Below are positions 30,629 through 38,955 of a stretch of 64,000 nt of DNA, one piece after another (the first letter of the stretch is position 1; each line of letters starts with the position of its first letter). Under the pieces are notes generated by a model. It saw nothing but the letters and a program-made list of their open reading frames with translations, had not been told where the DNA came from and did no database searches. A program made the translations under genes and the position numbers. This stretch comes from JBFXAF01 sp050184585 (GTDB lineage: Bacteria > Pseudomonadota > Alphaproteobacteria > Rhizobiales > Rhizobiaceae): the NCBI GenBank assembly GCA_050184585.1, contig JBFXAF010000010.1:1-64000 (forward strand), written 5' to 3'.

Positions 30629-33322
30629 ATGGCCGGCTTTCCCGAAGACGATTCTTTTCCCGCAGCGACCGTGCCGCGTGGCGGGGGCCTCGCCGCGCGC
30701 GCCATGGCCGCGCGGGGGTCGCGTGCGGCCGATTATCTGTCCGGCCTGAATCCCGAGCAGCGGCTCGCCGTCGAGACGACCGAGGGCCCGGTTCTCGTGC
30801 TCGCCGGCGCCGGCACCGGCAAGACGCGCGTCTTGACCACACGCATCGCCCACATCCTCGCCACGGGAAAAGCCTTTCCCTCGCAGATTCTCGCCGTCAC
30901 CTTCACCAACAAGGCCGCGCGCGAGATGAAGATACGCATCGGCCACCTCGTCGGCGAGGCGGTCGAGGGCATGCCATGGCTCGGCACGTTCCACTCGATC
31001 GGCGTCAAGCTGCTGCGCCGCCACGCGGAGCTCGCTGGCCTGAAATCCGACTTCACCATCCTCGACACCGACGACCAGATCCGCCTGATGCGCCAGTTGA
31101 TCCATGCGGAAAACCTTGACGACAAGCGCTGGCCGCCGCGCCAGTTCGCGCAGATCGTCGACGGCTGGAAGAACAAGGGCCTCGGCCCCGACGAGATCCC
31201 GGAGGGCGACGCCCGCGCCTTTGCCAACGGCAAGGGACGCGAACTCTACCGCGCCTATCAGGAGCGCCTGAAGACGCTCAACGCCTGCGACTTCGGCGAC
31301 CTGCTCTGCCACCCGATCCGCATCTTCCGGGGCAACCCCGATGTGCTCGCCGAGTACCACAAGAAGTTCAGATACATCCTCGTCGACGAGTACCAGGACA
31401 CCAACACCGCCCAGTACATGTGGCTGAGGCTGATCGCCCAGAGGCCGGGCGCAGCTTCTCCCTCCCCCTTGCGGGGAGGGTCGGTCCGCGCAGCGGACCG
31501 GGGTGGGGTAACCTCCGACGCGCGTGGCATCCCCCCGGTGCCTCCTGAGGTTACCCCCTCTGTCGGCTTCGCCGACATCTCCCCCGCAAGGGGGGAGAGA
31601 CCCGTGATCAACATCTGCTGCGTCGGCGACGACGACCAGTCGATCTACGGATGGCGCGGGGCCGAGGTGGACAACATCCTGCGCTTCGAGAAGGATTTTC
31701 CTGGCGCCACCGTGATCCGCCTCGAACGCAACTACCGCTCCACCGCCCACATCCTCGGCGCGGCCTCTCACCTCATCGCCCACAATGAGGGACGGCTCGG
31801 CAAGACGCTTTTCACCGACCGGCCGGATCCGGACGACGCCAAGGTCATGGTCCACGCCGCCTGGGACTCCGAGGAGGAGGCCCGCGCCGTCGGCGAGACC
31901 ATCGAGGCCGCGCAGCGCGCCGGCCATGCGCTGAACGACATGGCCATCCTGGTTCGCGCCTCCTTCCAGATGCGCGAATTCGAGGACCGCTTCGTCACGC
32001 TCGGCTTGAACTACCGCGTCATCGGCGGCCCGCGCTTTTACGAGCGCCAGGAAATCCGCGACGCCATGGCCTTCTTCAGGGTCGTCGCCCAGGGCGCCGA
32101 CGACCTCGCCTTCGAGCGCATCGTCAACGTGCCGAAGCGTGGTTTGGGCGAAGCCACCATCCGCCAGATCCACGACACCGCCCGCGCGCTCGGCGTGCCG
32201 ATGCTCGAAGCGGCAGGCAAGCTCGCCGAGAGCGACGAGTTGAAGCCCCGCCCCCGCGCGTCGCTGCGCGAGGTCGCCGCGAACTTCGCCCGCTGGCAGG
32301 GCGCACTCGATTCCACGCCGCACACGGAGCTTGCGGAAATCATCCTGGAGGAGAGCGGCTACACCGAGATGTGGAAGGCCGACCGCAGCCCGGACGCCCC
32401 CGGCCGGCTCGAGAACCTGAAAGAGCTCATCCGCTCCATGGAGGAGTTCGAATCGCTGCGCTCCTTCCTGGAGCACGTCGCGCTTGTGATGGACGCCGAG
32501 AAGAACGAGGACCTCGACGCCGTCAACATGATGACGCTGCATTCGGCCAAGGGGCTGGAGTTCGAGACCGTGTTCCTGCCCGGCTGGGAGGAAGGGCTCT
32601 TTCCCCACCAGCGCGCCATGGACGAAGGCGGGCGCTCCGGCCTCGAGGAGGAGCGCCGGCTCGCCTATGTGGGGCTGACCCGCGCCAAGAAGAATTTGCA
32701 TCTCTGGTTCGTCTCCAACCGGCGCATCCACGGGCTCTGGCAAACCACCGTCCCGTCGCGGTTCCTCGACGAACTGCCCGAGGCGCATGTCGAGGTCTCG
32801 GAGGGCGGCGGCTCCTATGGCGGCTACGGCTCGCACTATGGCGGCGGCTCCTTCGCGCCGGGTCGCGGCGGCGGTTTCCGCGAAGCCGGGCGGCAGAACC
32901 CCTATGGCGCCTCCCGCTTCGACAGCGTCGCGCCCTCGCCCCAGCGCGGCGGGACGGGCGAAGGCGCATTCGCCAACACCTACGCCACGCCGGGCTGGCA
33001 GCGCGCGCAGGCCAACCGCAACGAGGCTACCGACCGCAACTGGGGCACGCGCTCCGGCCACCAGGTCGAGCGCATCGGCTATGGCGAGGTCGATTCCGGC
33101 TACGGCGCCGGACGCGGCTCGGTGAAGGGCCGCACCATCGAGGGCGAGCTGGTGGCGAAATCGGTCTCCGACGCGCCCTCCCCCTTCAACATCGGCGACC
33201 GGGTCTTCCACCAGAAATTCGGCAACGGCAACATATCGTCGATTGAGGGCAATAAGCTCACCATTGACTTCGACAAGGCCGGCCAGAAACGCGTGCTCGA
33301 CGGCTTCGTGAAGGGGATCTGA
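30629..33322 (+). CDS. uvrD: UvrD/PcrA-family DNA helicase with an inserted repeat-derived peptide
   Basis: 897-residue superfamily 1A helicase for nucleotide-excision and mismatch repair. Motif I GAGTGKTR (from residue 60), motif Ia 'AVTFTNKAAREMK', motif II 'DEYQDTN', motif III 'CVGDDDQSIYGWRGA', motif IV 'LERNYRST', motif V 'LHSAKGLEFETVFLPG', motif VI 'VGLTRAKKNL'. The C-terminus ends in a Gly/Tyr-rich linker and a Tudor-like module ('GDRVFHQKFGNG'). Between motifs II and III about 50 extra residues (about 274-324, Pro/Gly/Ser-rich) are encoded by a palindromic repeat element (31456-31600). The frame is kept and all motifs are intact, so the protein is probably functional. The long open frame on the opposite strand is a shadow. 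Confidence 0.95.
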   Translation: MAGFPEDDSFPAATVPRGGGLAARAMAARGSRAADYLSGLNPEQRLAVETTEGPVLVLAGAGTGKTRVLTTRIAHILATGKAFPSQILAVTFTNKAAREMKIRIGHLVGEAVEGMPWLGTFHSIGVKLLRRHAELAGLKSDFTILDTDDQIRLMRQLIHAENLDDKRWPPRQFAQIVDGWKNKGLGPDEIPEGDARAFANGKGRELYRAYQERLKTLNACDFGDLLCHPIRIFRGNPDVLAEYHKKFRYILVDEYQDTNTAQYMWLRLIAQRPGAASPSPLRGGSVRAADRGGVTSDARGIPPVPPEVTPSVGFADISPARGERPVINICCVGDDDQSIYGWRGAEVDNILRFEKDFPGATVIRLERNYRSTAHILGAASHLIAHNEGRLGKTLFTDRPDPDDAKVMVHAAWDSEEEARAVGETIEAAQRAGHALNDMAILVRASFQMREFEDRFVTLGLNYRVIGGPRFYERQEIRDAMAFFRVVAQGADDLAFERIVNVPKRGLGEATIRQIHDTARALGVPMLEAAGKLAESDELKPRPRASLREVAANFARWQGALDSTPHTELAEIILEESGYTEMWKADRSPDAPGRLENLKELIRSMEEFESLRSFLEHVALVMDAEKNEDLDAVNMMTLHSAKGLEFETVFLPGWEEGLFPHQRAMDEGGRSGLEEERRLAYVGLTRAKKNLHLWFVSNRRIHGLWQTTVPSRFLDELPEAHVEVSEGGGSYGGYGSHYGGGSFAPGRGGGFREAGRQNPYGASRFDSVAPSPQRGGTGEGAFANTYATPGWQRAQANRNEATDRNWGTRSGHQVERIGYGEVDSGYGAGRGSVKGRTIEGELVAKSVSDAPSPFNIGDRVFHQKFGNGNISSIEGNKLTIDFDKAGQKRVLDGFVKGI
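31456..31600. repeat. Palindromic intergenic-type repeat inserted in frame within uvrD
   Basis: About 145 bp bounded by imperfect inverted repeats (TCTCCCTCCCCCTTGCGGGG on the left; the reverse complement of CTCCCCCGCAAGGGGGGAGA on the right). Nested inside are GGTCCGC/GCGGACC, GGGGTAACCTC/GAGGTTACCCC and GTCGGC-ttc-GCCGAC. This composition is typical of repeats scattered between genes in rhizobial genomes. Here it is translated, adding a low-complexity peptide between helicase motifs II and III. No second copy was noticed in this window. Confidence 0.85.
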
Positions 33323-33326
33323 AACG

Positions 33327-34508
33327 ATGGAACGGGGGCGGGACGCGCCCTTGAGCCGGCACACGCGGCTCGACCGCTGGTTCGAGCGTGTGCTGGGCGA
33401 CCATGGCCCGCAGCATTTCGGCTCCGGCTGGTTTTCGGGCCTGACCGGCCTGCTGCTTTCGGTCGGCAGCTTCGCGGCGGTGCTGGTCTTCCGCTATCCG
33501 GAATGGCTGACCGCGCCCGACTTCCGCGCCCACTATCCCGTGGAGCTGATGCGCGGCATCCTCACCCTGGCCATCGTCGCCGGCTTCTTCTTTTCCGCCC
33601 TGAACATCATCCTCAGGCCCTCCAAGAAGCTCGGCCTCGCCGGCCTCGCCTTTGCGGCGCTGGCGGTCGTGTTCGGCGGCGACGGCGTCGAGGTCGACTG
33701 GCATGGGCCGGCGCCGGTCAGCCTTGGCCTCGACTGGCTGGTGCTCAACCTCGTGCTCCTCTCGCTCGTCTTCGTGCCGCTGGAGCGGCTGTTCCCGAAG
33801 AACCCCGAGCAGGGCACGTTCCGCCCCGGCTGGACCACCGACGGGCTCTATTTCATCGTCAGCCACGTTCTGGTCGAACTGCTCACCTTCTTCACCCTGC
33901 TTCCCGCCACCATCGTCTCGCAGGCCTGGCAGCTTTCGGCGCTCGGCGCGCAGGTGAAGAACCTGCCGCTGGTCGTGCAGGTGCTGGCGATCATGCTGGT
34001 GGCGGACCTGACGCAGTACTGGGTGCACCGCTTCTTCCACAAGAACCGCATCGCCTGGCCGTTCCACGCCATCCACCACTCGTCGCGCGCGATGGACTGG
34101 CTGGCCGGCTCTCGGCTGCATGTGGTCGACGTGGTGCTGACGCGCGGGCTGATCCTCGTGCCGCTCTTCCTCCTCGGCTTCGCCCGCGAGGCGCTCTATG
34201 TCTGGCTGGCCGTCGTCGCCGCGCAGGCGACCTTCATCCACGTCAACATGCGCTTCCGATTCCGCTGGATCGAACAGGTGCTGGTCACCCCGCGCTTCCA
34301 CCACTGGCACCACGCGGAACGCCCGATCGACAAGAACTTCGCCATCCACTTCCCGTGGATCGACCGGCTGTTCGGCACCTTCCATTTGCCCGCCGGCGGC
34401 CGATGGCCCGACGAAGTCGGCATCCACGGCGACCCGGTGCCGGAGGAATTCCTGGCGCAGATGGTGTGGCCGGTGAGGAAGGTGGCGGGAAAGGGTGAGA
34501 ACGGCTGA
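33327..34508 (+). CDS. Sterol desaturase / fatty acid hydroxylase family membrane protein
   Basis: 393 residues with about seven hydrophobic segments. The C-terminal half carries the di-iron histidine clusters of the FA_hydroxylase family: HRFFH, HAIHH and HHWHH, plus a downstream His in 'NFAIHFPWIDRLFGT'. The first 150 residues are additional transmembrane helices. It should oxidise a lipid in the inner membrane; the substrate (hopanoid, ornithine lipid or fatty acid) is unknown. It starts four bases after the uvrD stop, so it may be read from the same transcript. Confidence 0.85.
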   Translation: MERGRDAPLSRHTRLDRWFERVLGDHGPQHFGSGWFSGLTGLLLSVGSFAAVLVFRYPEWLTAPDFRAHYPVELMRGILTLAIVAGFFFSALNIILRPSKKLGLAGLAFAALAVVFGGDGVEVDWHGPAPVSLGLDWLVLNLVLLSLVFVPLERLFPKNPEQGTFRPGWTTDGLYFIVSHVLVELLTFFTLLPATIVSQAWQLSALGAQVKNLPLVVQVLAIMLVADLTQYWVHRFFHKNRIAWPFHAIHHSSRAMDWLAGSRLHVVDVVLTRGLILVPLFLLGFAREALYVWLAVVAAQATFIHVNMRFRFRWIEQVLVTPRFHHWHHAERPIDKNFAIHFPWIDRLFGTFHLPAGGRWPDEVGIHGDPVPEEFLAQMVWPVRKVAGKGENG

Positions 34509-34549
34509 CGGCGAGCCAATGCCGGTCCTCGGTGATGCAGGCCCCGATC

Positions 34550-34816
34550 CTACCTCTCGACATACTTATGGAGGATTGAGTTGATCAGCGTCTGGTAGGG
34601 CATGCCCTCCGCCGCCGCCCGAGCCTTGAGACGAGACAGGTCGCGCTCGGGAATCGAGATCGAGATTCGCCGACGCTTGCCGTCGAGCGTCTTCCGGGCA
34701 GCTTCCTGCCATAGTTTGCGCTGCGCCTCGATGTTTCCTACCGATACCCATTCACCGGCCTCGGAACTCTCAATGAACTGCCTCTCCTCGGCGTGGGTGA
34801 GATTTTTCTTGTCCAC
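34550..34816 (-). CDS. BrnA-like antitoxin (ribbon-helix-helix)
   Basis: 88 residues. The C-terminal part 'RRRISISIPERDLSRLKARAAAEGMPYQTLINSILHKYV' is the RHH_3/CopG-type DNA-binding and toxin-binding domain of BrnA-like antitoxins. The N-terminal 45 residues are acidic and probably bind the toxin. GTG 34816 has GGAGG 5 nt upstream, overlapping the toxin's last codons, and lies one base from the toxin stop. The toxin-first order fits brnTA operons. It probably also represses its own promoter. Confidence 0.85.
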   Translation of the reverse strand: MDKKNLTHAEERQFIESSEAGEWVSVGNIEAQRKLWQEAARKTLDGKRRRISISIPERDLSRLKARAAAEGMPYQTLINSILHKYVER

Positions 34817-34817
34817 T

Positions 34818-35087
34818 TCATCCTCCGAGATAGTCGCGGGTCGCCTTACGGCTGGGGTACATTGTCTTCAGGAAAGCCGTCGTCCCGTAAGAAACGAAAC
34901 AAACGATCCACGCGTAATCATCAATGTTCACGACGAGTTGTCGCTGATGGGCATAACGTTGCCGGTTAGGGTGGACGCGCTCGTCAAGTAGTTGTCCGTC
35001 GGACAGCGCCACGAGCAACCGCTCGAATCCTATCCCATGCCGTTCATTAAGTTCGGCATTCTTCCTTGGGCTCCAGTCGAAGTCCAT
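34818..35087 (-). CDS. BrnT-like ribonuclease toxin
   Basis: 89 residues starting MDFDWSPRKNAELNERHGI, the BrnT pattern ('F-x-W-D/S-x-x-K-x-x-x-N-x-x-K/R-H-G'). The central 'RYAHQRQLVVNIDDYAWIVCFVSYG' and the end 'MYPSRKATRDYLGG' match the family's RelE-like RNase fold and conserved basic residues. It should cleave mRNA under stress and be neutralised by the adjacent antitoxin. The ATG is two bases from a perfect palindrome and has no ribosome site, so the mRNA is probably leaderless. Confidence 0.82.
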   Translation of the reverse strand: MDFDWSPRKNAELNERHGIGFERLLVALSDGQLLDERVHPNRQRYAHQRQLVVNIDDYAWIVCFVSYGTTAFLKTMYPSRKATRDYLGG

Positions 35088-35089
35088 CG

Positions 35090-35105
35090 TTCGATATATA
35101 TCGAA
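35090..35105. promoter_or_regulatory. Palindromic operator of the toxin-antitoxin operon
   Basis: TTCGATATATATCGAA is a perfect 16-bp palindrome ending two bases before the toxin ATG. It overlaps a probable -10 (TATATC on the minus strand), with TTGAAT 17 bp upstream as -35. This places transcription start at or next to the ATG. Binding by the antitoxin-toxin complex would block transcription. Confidence 0.65.
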
Positions 35106-35176
35106 TACATATCACATTCAAGCACGAGGCGACGTGTCGGATCGACCGTCGCCCGATGCCAGGCTTGCGCCCGCCC

Positions 35177-35938
35177 CTACAGTGCCTCCGCGCCCTCCGG
35201 CACGCCGGTGTCGATCGGCTCCGTGGTCGGCGGCGACGACGCGCCGGTGCCGCCCGAATCGGCCCCGAGATACATCGAATAGCGCACATGGACGGTGGTC
35301 TTGCCGTTGACGCGGCTGAATAGGTCGATGACGTCCTGGTTCAGCATGCGCACGCAGCCCGACGATGCGTTCTTGCCGATCGAGCTCCATTCCGGCGTGC
35401 CGTGCAGGCGGTACATCGTGTCCTGGCCGTTTCGGAACAGATAGAGCGCCCGCGCCCCGAGCGGGCTCTGCGGACCGGGCGGCATGCCGTCGGCATATTT
35501 CGCCAGTTCCGGCTTCCTCGCGATCATCTCCGGCGGCGGCGTCCAGACGGGCCACGCCTTCTTGTATTCGATCACCGCGCTGCCCACCCAGTCGAAACCG
35601 GACTTGCCGAGGCTGACCCCGTAGCGGATCGCCTTGCGCCCCTCGAGCACGTAGTAGAGGTAATGCGCCGTCGTATCAACCACGACCGTGCCGGGTTTTT
35701 CCGACGTCGGGTCGATCACCACCTGGCGCACGAAGCGCTTGTTCAGCTTGTCGATCGGAATTGCCGGCAGGCTGTGGCCGCCGTCGGTCACCGCGGCATA
35801 CATCACCGACGGGCTGGGGAACGTCGGCACGGCTGCGGCGGCTGGAAAGCCCAGCCCGAGACCGGCGACGCCGGCGGCCGAGCCGCCCAGAAACGCGCGC
35901 CGGCTGATCCGGCCTGAATGAAGCGGAAAATCGGACAT
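35177..35938 (-). CDS. L,D-transpeptidase (YkuD/ErfK family), Tat-exported
   Basis: 253 residues. The N-terminus MSDFPLHSGRISRRAFLGGSAAG is a twin-arginine signal. The YkuD catalytic domain has the signature around His179 and Cys195 ('HGTPEWSSIGKNASSGCVRM'). Such enzymes cross-link peptidoglycan through meso-diaminopimelate or attach it to outer-membrane proteins, which is important in rhizobia with polar growth. ATG 35938 is chosen at the start of the signal; an in-frame GTG/ATG up to 35995 would add 19 unsupported residues. Confidence 0.92.
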   Translation of the reverse strand: MSDFPLHSGRISRRAFLGGSAAGVAGLGLGFPAAAAVPTFPSPSVMYAAVTDGGHSLPAIPIDKLNKRFVRQVVIDPTSEKPGTVVVDTTAHYLYYVLEGRKAIRYGVSLGKSGFDWVGSAVIEYKKAWPVWTPPPEMIARKPELAKYADGMPPGPQSPLGARALYLFRNGQDTMYRLHGTPEWSSIGKNASSGCVRMLNQDVIDLFSRVNGKTTVHVRYSMYLGADSGGTGASSPPTTEPIDTGVPEGAEAL

Positions 35939-36052
35939 CGGTCCCCCATCGATCGAAAAAGCGTCGTCACGCGGCGAACCGCGAACCTGCCCCATCGGTA
36001 GCAGATTCCAGCATCACCGTGAACATGGCCGAAAACGGGCGGCGCGAGGGGA

Positions 36053-36664
36053 TCAGCCCGCAAAGGCGGCCCGGACCAGCCTGCGCACCACCGCCCTAAC
36101 CCTTTCCCAGTCCGAGTCGGATGCGAGCGGAAGGCCGGAGAACTGTCCTGCCGCGGCGGCGGCGAGCACGAGATGCTGGATCGCGGCCAGCAGCGCGGCG
36201 TTGGTGGCGCCGATGTCGACGCCTGCCGGCGGCGCCAGCGTCCCCCTGCTCTCGGCCACCCAGCGCATCATCGCCTTCGACCGCGCCAGCGTCAGCCGCT
36301 GCACCAGCGGCGACGGCTCTGCGATCTCCCACACCATGATCTTCTGCATCAGCGGATCGGCGATCAGCGCGTCGAGGAAACCCAGCATCATCGCCTCGGC
36401 GAACGCGGCATAGCTCGTCGCCGGCGACAGGGGGGCGAGGCGTCTGCGCCAGTCTTCCGCTATGCCGGCGCCGATCGCGTCGATCAGCCCGTCCAGGCCA
36501 CCGAAGTAGCGGTAGATCAGTTGCTTGTCGCAACCCGCGGCCCGCGCCACCGCGTTGACGCCGAGCCCCTGGAATCCGACATCGGCCAGCACGCCCCGTG
36601 CCGCCGCCAGAAGCGACGTCTCGGTCGCGGCGCGGTCGCGCTGGCGCTCGGTGTGCTCCGGCAC
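36053..36664 (-). CDS. TetR family transcriptional regulator
   Basis: About 203 residues. The N-terminal HTH ('ETSLLAAARGVLADVGFQGLGVNAVARAAGCDKQLIYRYFGGLDGLIDAI') is the TetR_N domain; the rest is an alpha-helical ligand domain of the TetR_C type. GTG 36664 has GGGGA 6-7 nt upstream. TTG 36721 and GTG 36703 are longer alternatives. It is divergent from the DUF4386 membrane-protein gene, and two TetR-like palindromes lie in the shared upstream region. Confidence 0.88.
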   Translation of the reverse strand: MPEHTERQRDRAATETSLLAAARGVLADVGFQGLGVNAVARAAGCDKQLIYRYFGGLDGLIDAIGAGIAEDWRRRLAPLSPATSYAAFAEAMMLGFLDALIADPLMQKIMVWEIAEPSPLVQRLTLARSKAMMRWVAESRGTLAPPAGVDIGATNAALLAAIQHLVLAAAAAGQFSGLPLASDSDWERVRAVVRRLVRAAFAG

Positions 36665-36778
36665 GGCGAATCCCCGTTGGCGGTCCTTTCGCGCAATAGT
36701 CACTGGCCGCCCCGCGCGCAACCAGCACGCATCTCGCGTCGCATCCTGAATACTTCCTGACGCATTTTCCGCATTATG

Positions 36779-36792
36779 TCACCGGTCGGTGA
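36779..36792. promoter_or_regulatory. Palindrome A, probable TetR operator
   Basis: TCACCG-GT-CGGTGA has perfect half-sites. It lies upstream of the DUF4386 gene and is repeated in a related form 24 bp downstream. Confidence 0.65.
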
Positions 36793-36802
36793 TATATGTC
36801 TG

Positions 36803-36816
36803 TCACCGACCGGAGA
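36803..36816. promoter_or_regulatory. Palindrome B, probable TetR operator
   Basis: TCACCG-AC-CGGAGA repeats palindrome A with one mismatch. The two sites flank TATATG, which could serve as a -10 element. Binding of the neighbouring TetR protein would shut off the DUF4386-DUF4345 genes. Confidence 0.55.
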
Positions 36817-36857
36817 CAATAGCGCTCCGACCCAACCGCGCACCCAGGGAGAAACCC

Positions 36858-37595
36858 ATGTCCGCCTTCTCGACCCGCCTGCTCGCCGCCGGCGCCATCG
36901 CCTTTGCAGTCGCCTTCAACATCCCCTTCGCCATCCTCGGCGCCACCTTCGAATATCCCGACGTGCTCCGCCGCCCAGCCGGCGAGGTGCTGACCCTGTT
37001 CCACGCCGGCGGTGCGTCTTTGATCCTCACCTGGCATGCCTTCGCCATCGCCGCACTGCTCTTCGTGCCGCTGTCCATCGCGCTGAGCCTGCGCGCCGAC
37101 CGGGTCGCCGCCACTCCCGCGCTCGCGATCGGCGCGGCCATTGCCGGCAGCCTGGCCGGTCTGGCGCAGGCGATCGGCCTCTGGCGCTGGGTCTTCGTCG
37201 TACCGTCGCTCGCCGCCGCCTATGCCGATCCGAGCGCGTCCGATGCATCGCGCCTCGCGGCGGAAAACACCTTTGCGTTGATCAATCTCTATGGCGGCGT
37301 CGCCGTCGGCGAACATATCGGCCAGCTGCTGACGGCCCTGTTTGTCGGCCTGCTGGCCACGATCCAGTTCCGCGAGGGCGGTCGCCTGACCGCGCTGATC
37401 GGCTATGTTGCCGCCGCCGCGATCGTGTTTGGCACCAATGAGGGGCTCGCGATCGCGCTGGGGCAGTCAGGCGAAATGTTCGGCCTTGCGACGATCGTCG
37501 GCTTCGTCGGACTGTCGACATGGCTGATCGCGACCGGCGTCGCCATGCTCCTGCCTGCCAGGTTCGATGCATCTGCCGCTACATTCGCCCGCTGA
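36858..37595 (+). CDS. DUF4386-type membrane protein
   Basis: 245 residues with about seven hydrophobic segments, opening 'RLLAAGAIAFAVAFNIPFAILGATFEYPDVLR' and including 'LTWHAFAIAALLFVPLSIALSLR'. This matches the general pattern of DUF4386 integral membrane proteins. Function is unknown. ATG 36858 has GGGAG 9-10 nt upstream. It forms a probable two-gene unit with the DUF4345 gene under control of the divergent TetR gene. Confidence 0.72.
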   Translation: MSAFSTRLLAAGAIAFAVAFNIPFAILGATFEYPDVLRRPAGEVLTLFHAGGASLILTWHAFAIAALLFVPLSIALSLRADRVAATPALAIGAAIAGSLAGLAQAIGLWRWVFVVPSLAAAYADPSASDASRLAAENTFALINLYGGVAVGEHIGQLLTALFVGLLATIQFREGGRLTALIGYVAAAAIVFGTNEGLAIALGQSGEMFGLATIVGFVGLSTWLIATGVAMLLPARFDASAATFAR

Positions 37596-37620
37596 TCGCT
37601 CCGACCCGAAAGCCAGTCCC

Positions 37621-38028
37621 ATGTTCAGTTCATCGAAGCTCCTCCGCGTCGTGCTTGCCTTTGTCGGCTTGGCGATCATCTTCCTCGGCCTCAATGTCGG
37701 TTTGGGCGGCATCCAGACGCTGGGCTGGCAGGGCGGCGCCGACTTCATCACCATTACCGATGCCGGCGCCTTTTCGATCCGCGACAGCCATATCCGCTTC
37801 ATTGGCGGAGTGTGGCTCGGCGTCGGGCTCATCTTTCTCGCCGGTGCGGTCGCGCTGGAGAGACTGCACGCAACGCTTATCCTCCTGGCGGGAGCGATCT
37901 TCATCGGTGGACTGGCGCGGTTCAGCGCCGCCGACCCTGCGGCCCTCTTCGACGCGGCGCTCCTGCCGTCGCTGGTGGCCGAACTGCTCCTGTTTCCCCT
38001 GATCGCGTTGTGGGTCGCGCGGTCGTAG
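37621..38028 (+). CDS. DUF4345-type small membrane protein
   Basis: 135 residues with four predicted helices ('VVLAFVGLAIIFLGLNVGLGG', 'RFIGGVWLGVGLIFLAGAVAL', 'ATLILLAGAIFIGGLARF', 'LVAELLLFPLIALWV'), matching the DUF4345 pattern. It follows the DUF4386 gene by 25 bases on the same strand. No function is known. Confidence 0.72.
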   Translation: MFSSSKLLRVVLAFVGLAIIFLGLNVGLGGIQTLGWQGGADFITITDAGAFSIRDSHIRFIGGVWLGVGLIFLAGAVALERLHATLILLAGAIFIGGLARFSAADPAALFDAALLPSLVAELLLFPLIALWVARS

Positions 38029-38113
38029 TGCCTTTTGCCATCACGGGGCGCATCGTTCCGGCGGAGGGGTGTGGCTTCCCGGAAATCGGCAGGTGCTCAA
38101 GACCGGGGCGCAC

Positions 38114-38536
38114 CTACCCCCACACCGCGCGCATCACTTGCTCGTCGGCCCTGATTTCCGTGATGGCCGCTAGCCCCTCGCCGCGCGCGAACAGCGACAC
38201 CCCCCGCCCGGCCGTTCGCCAGTGGCCGGAGACCTCCATGCGGTAGACCTCGTCGGGCGACCAGCGGATCGTGTCCAGCCGCACGGTCGCCTCGGCGCTT
38301 GCTGCACCCGCCTCGAAAGTCCACACGGCATGCGTCGAGGGTCCGACCTCGCCGCCGTTCCACTCCTTGGTGATCTCGTCGCGGCTCTCGAACCGCCATC
38401 TCGGCGTACCGCCGGGTGGCTCGCCCGACAGCGCCGCCAGGATCGCCGGCGTCGACTCGCGCAGAAGCTTGGCAAGCGAGGCCGCTGTGATGGGTGGCAC
38501 GGCGAGCGGGGCCCGGTCCTTCGGCAATCCGTCCAC
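38114..38536 (-). CDS. Hypothetical protein in a three-gene operon
   Basis: 140 residues with no signal or membrane segment and no recognised family. Visible features are an Ala/Leu-rich N-terminal helix ('PITAASLAKLLRESTPAILAALSGEP') followed by alternating beta-like segments containing several Trp residues ('RWRFESRDEITKEWNGGE', 'AVWTFEAG', 'IRWSPDEVYRMEVSGHW'), compatible with a small alpha+beta cytosolic protein. GTG 38536 lies two bases after the stop of the NTF2-like gene, so it is probably co-transcribed with it and the 96-residue protein upstream. Confidence 0.6.
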   Translation of the reverse strand: MDGLPKDRAPLAVPPITAASLAKLLRESTPAILAALSGEPPGGTPRWRFESRDEITKEWNGGEVGPSTHAVWTFEAGAASAEATVRLDTIRWSPDEVYRMEVSGHWRTAGRGVSLFARGEGLAAITEIRADEQVMRAVWG

Positions 38537-38538
38537 GC

Positions 38539-38955
38539 CTACCCCCTCAGCAGGAAGCCGACATAGGCGATCTTCCAGTCACCGCCGTGTCGCTCCATCA
38601 CCCGCGTCTCGTGGCTGACGCCCGGCATGTCCATGTCGCGGTCGCCGGTTTCGATGCCGGTCTGGTCGAAGGTGAGCCATGCCATGTCGCCGATCACTGT
38701 GATCGACAGGTTGTCGCGCCGCACGATGGCCGCGTTGGGGTTCGGTACCGGGCTCTCCGCCATCACCTGGCGCATGCGCGCCGCGATCTCGTCCCAGCCG
38801 CGCTGCATGCGGATACCGCTTCGCTCCCACCAGCCCATGCGCCGTACGTGCCGCGCCTGCACCCAGCAACATGCGAAGGCGTCGAAATCCTTGTTCCAAT
38901 AGGCCGCGGCCTCGGCCTCGATGACGGCCATGATCGCGCGCTCGTCGTCGCTCAC
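38539..38955 (-). CDS. NTF2-like / SnoaL-like protein (DUF4440 type)
   Basis: 138 residues. 'IMAVIEAEAAAYWNKDFDAFACCWVQ' is the typical N-terminal helix of the NTF2-like/SnoaL superfamily, followed by alternating beta strands ('AIVRRDNLSITVIGDMAWLTFDQTG') and the end 'HGGDWKIAYVGFLL'. Members are small ligand-binding or isomerase-like cone-shaped proteins. The ATG overlaps the previous stop by four bases (ATGA). Confidence 0.78.
   Translation of the reverse strand: MSDDERAIMAVIEAEAAAYWNKDFDAFACCWVQARHVRRMGWWERSGIRMQRGWDEIAARMRQVMAESPVPNPNAAIVRRDNLSITVIGDMAWLTFDQTGIETGDRDMDMPGVSHETRVMERHGGDWKIAYVGFLLRG

Noticed and set aside
29210..33364. 1384-residue open frame on the minus strand running opposite uvrD
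   Set aside because: Its first 700 residues are antisense to the well-conserved helicase and high GC keeps the frame open. Only the last 231 residues (the response regulator) are real.
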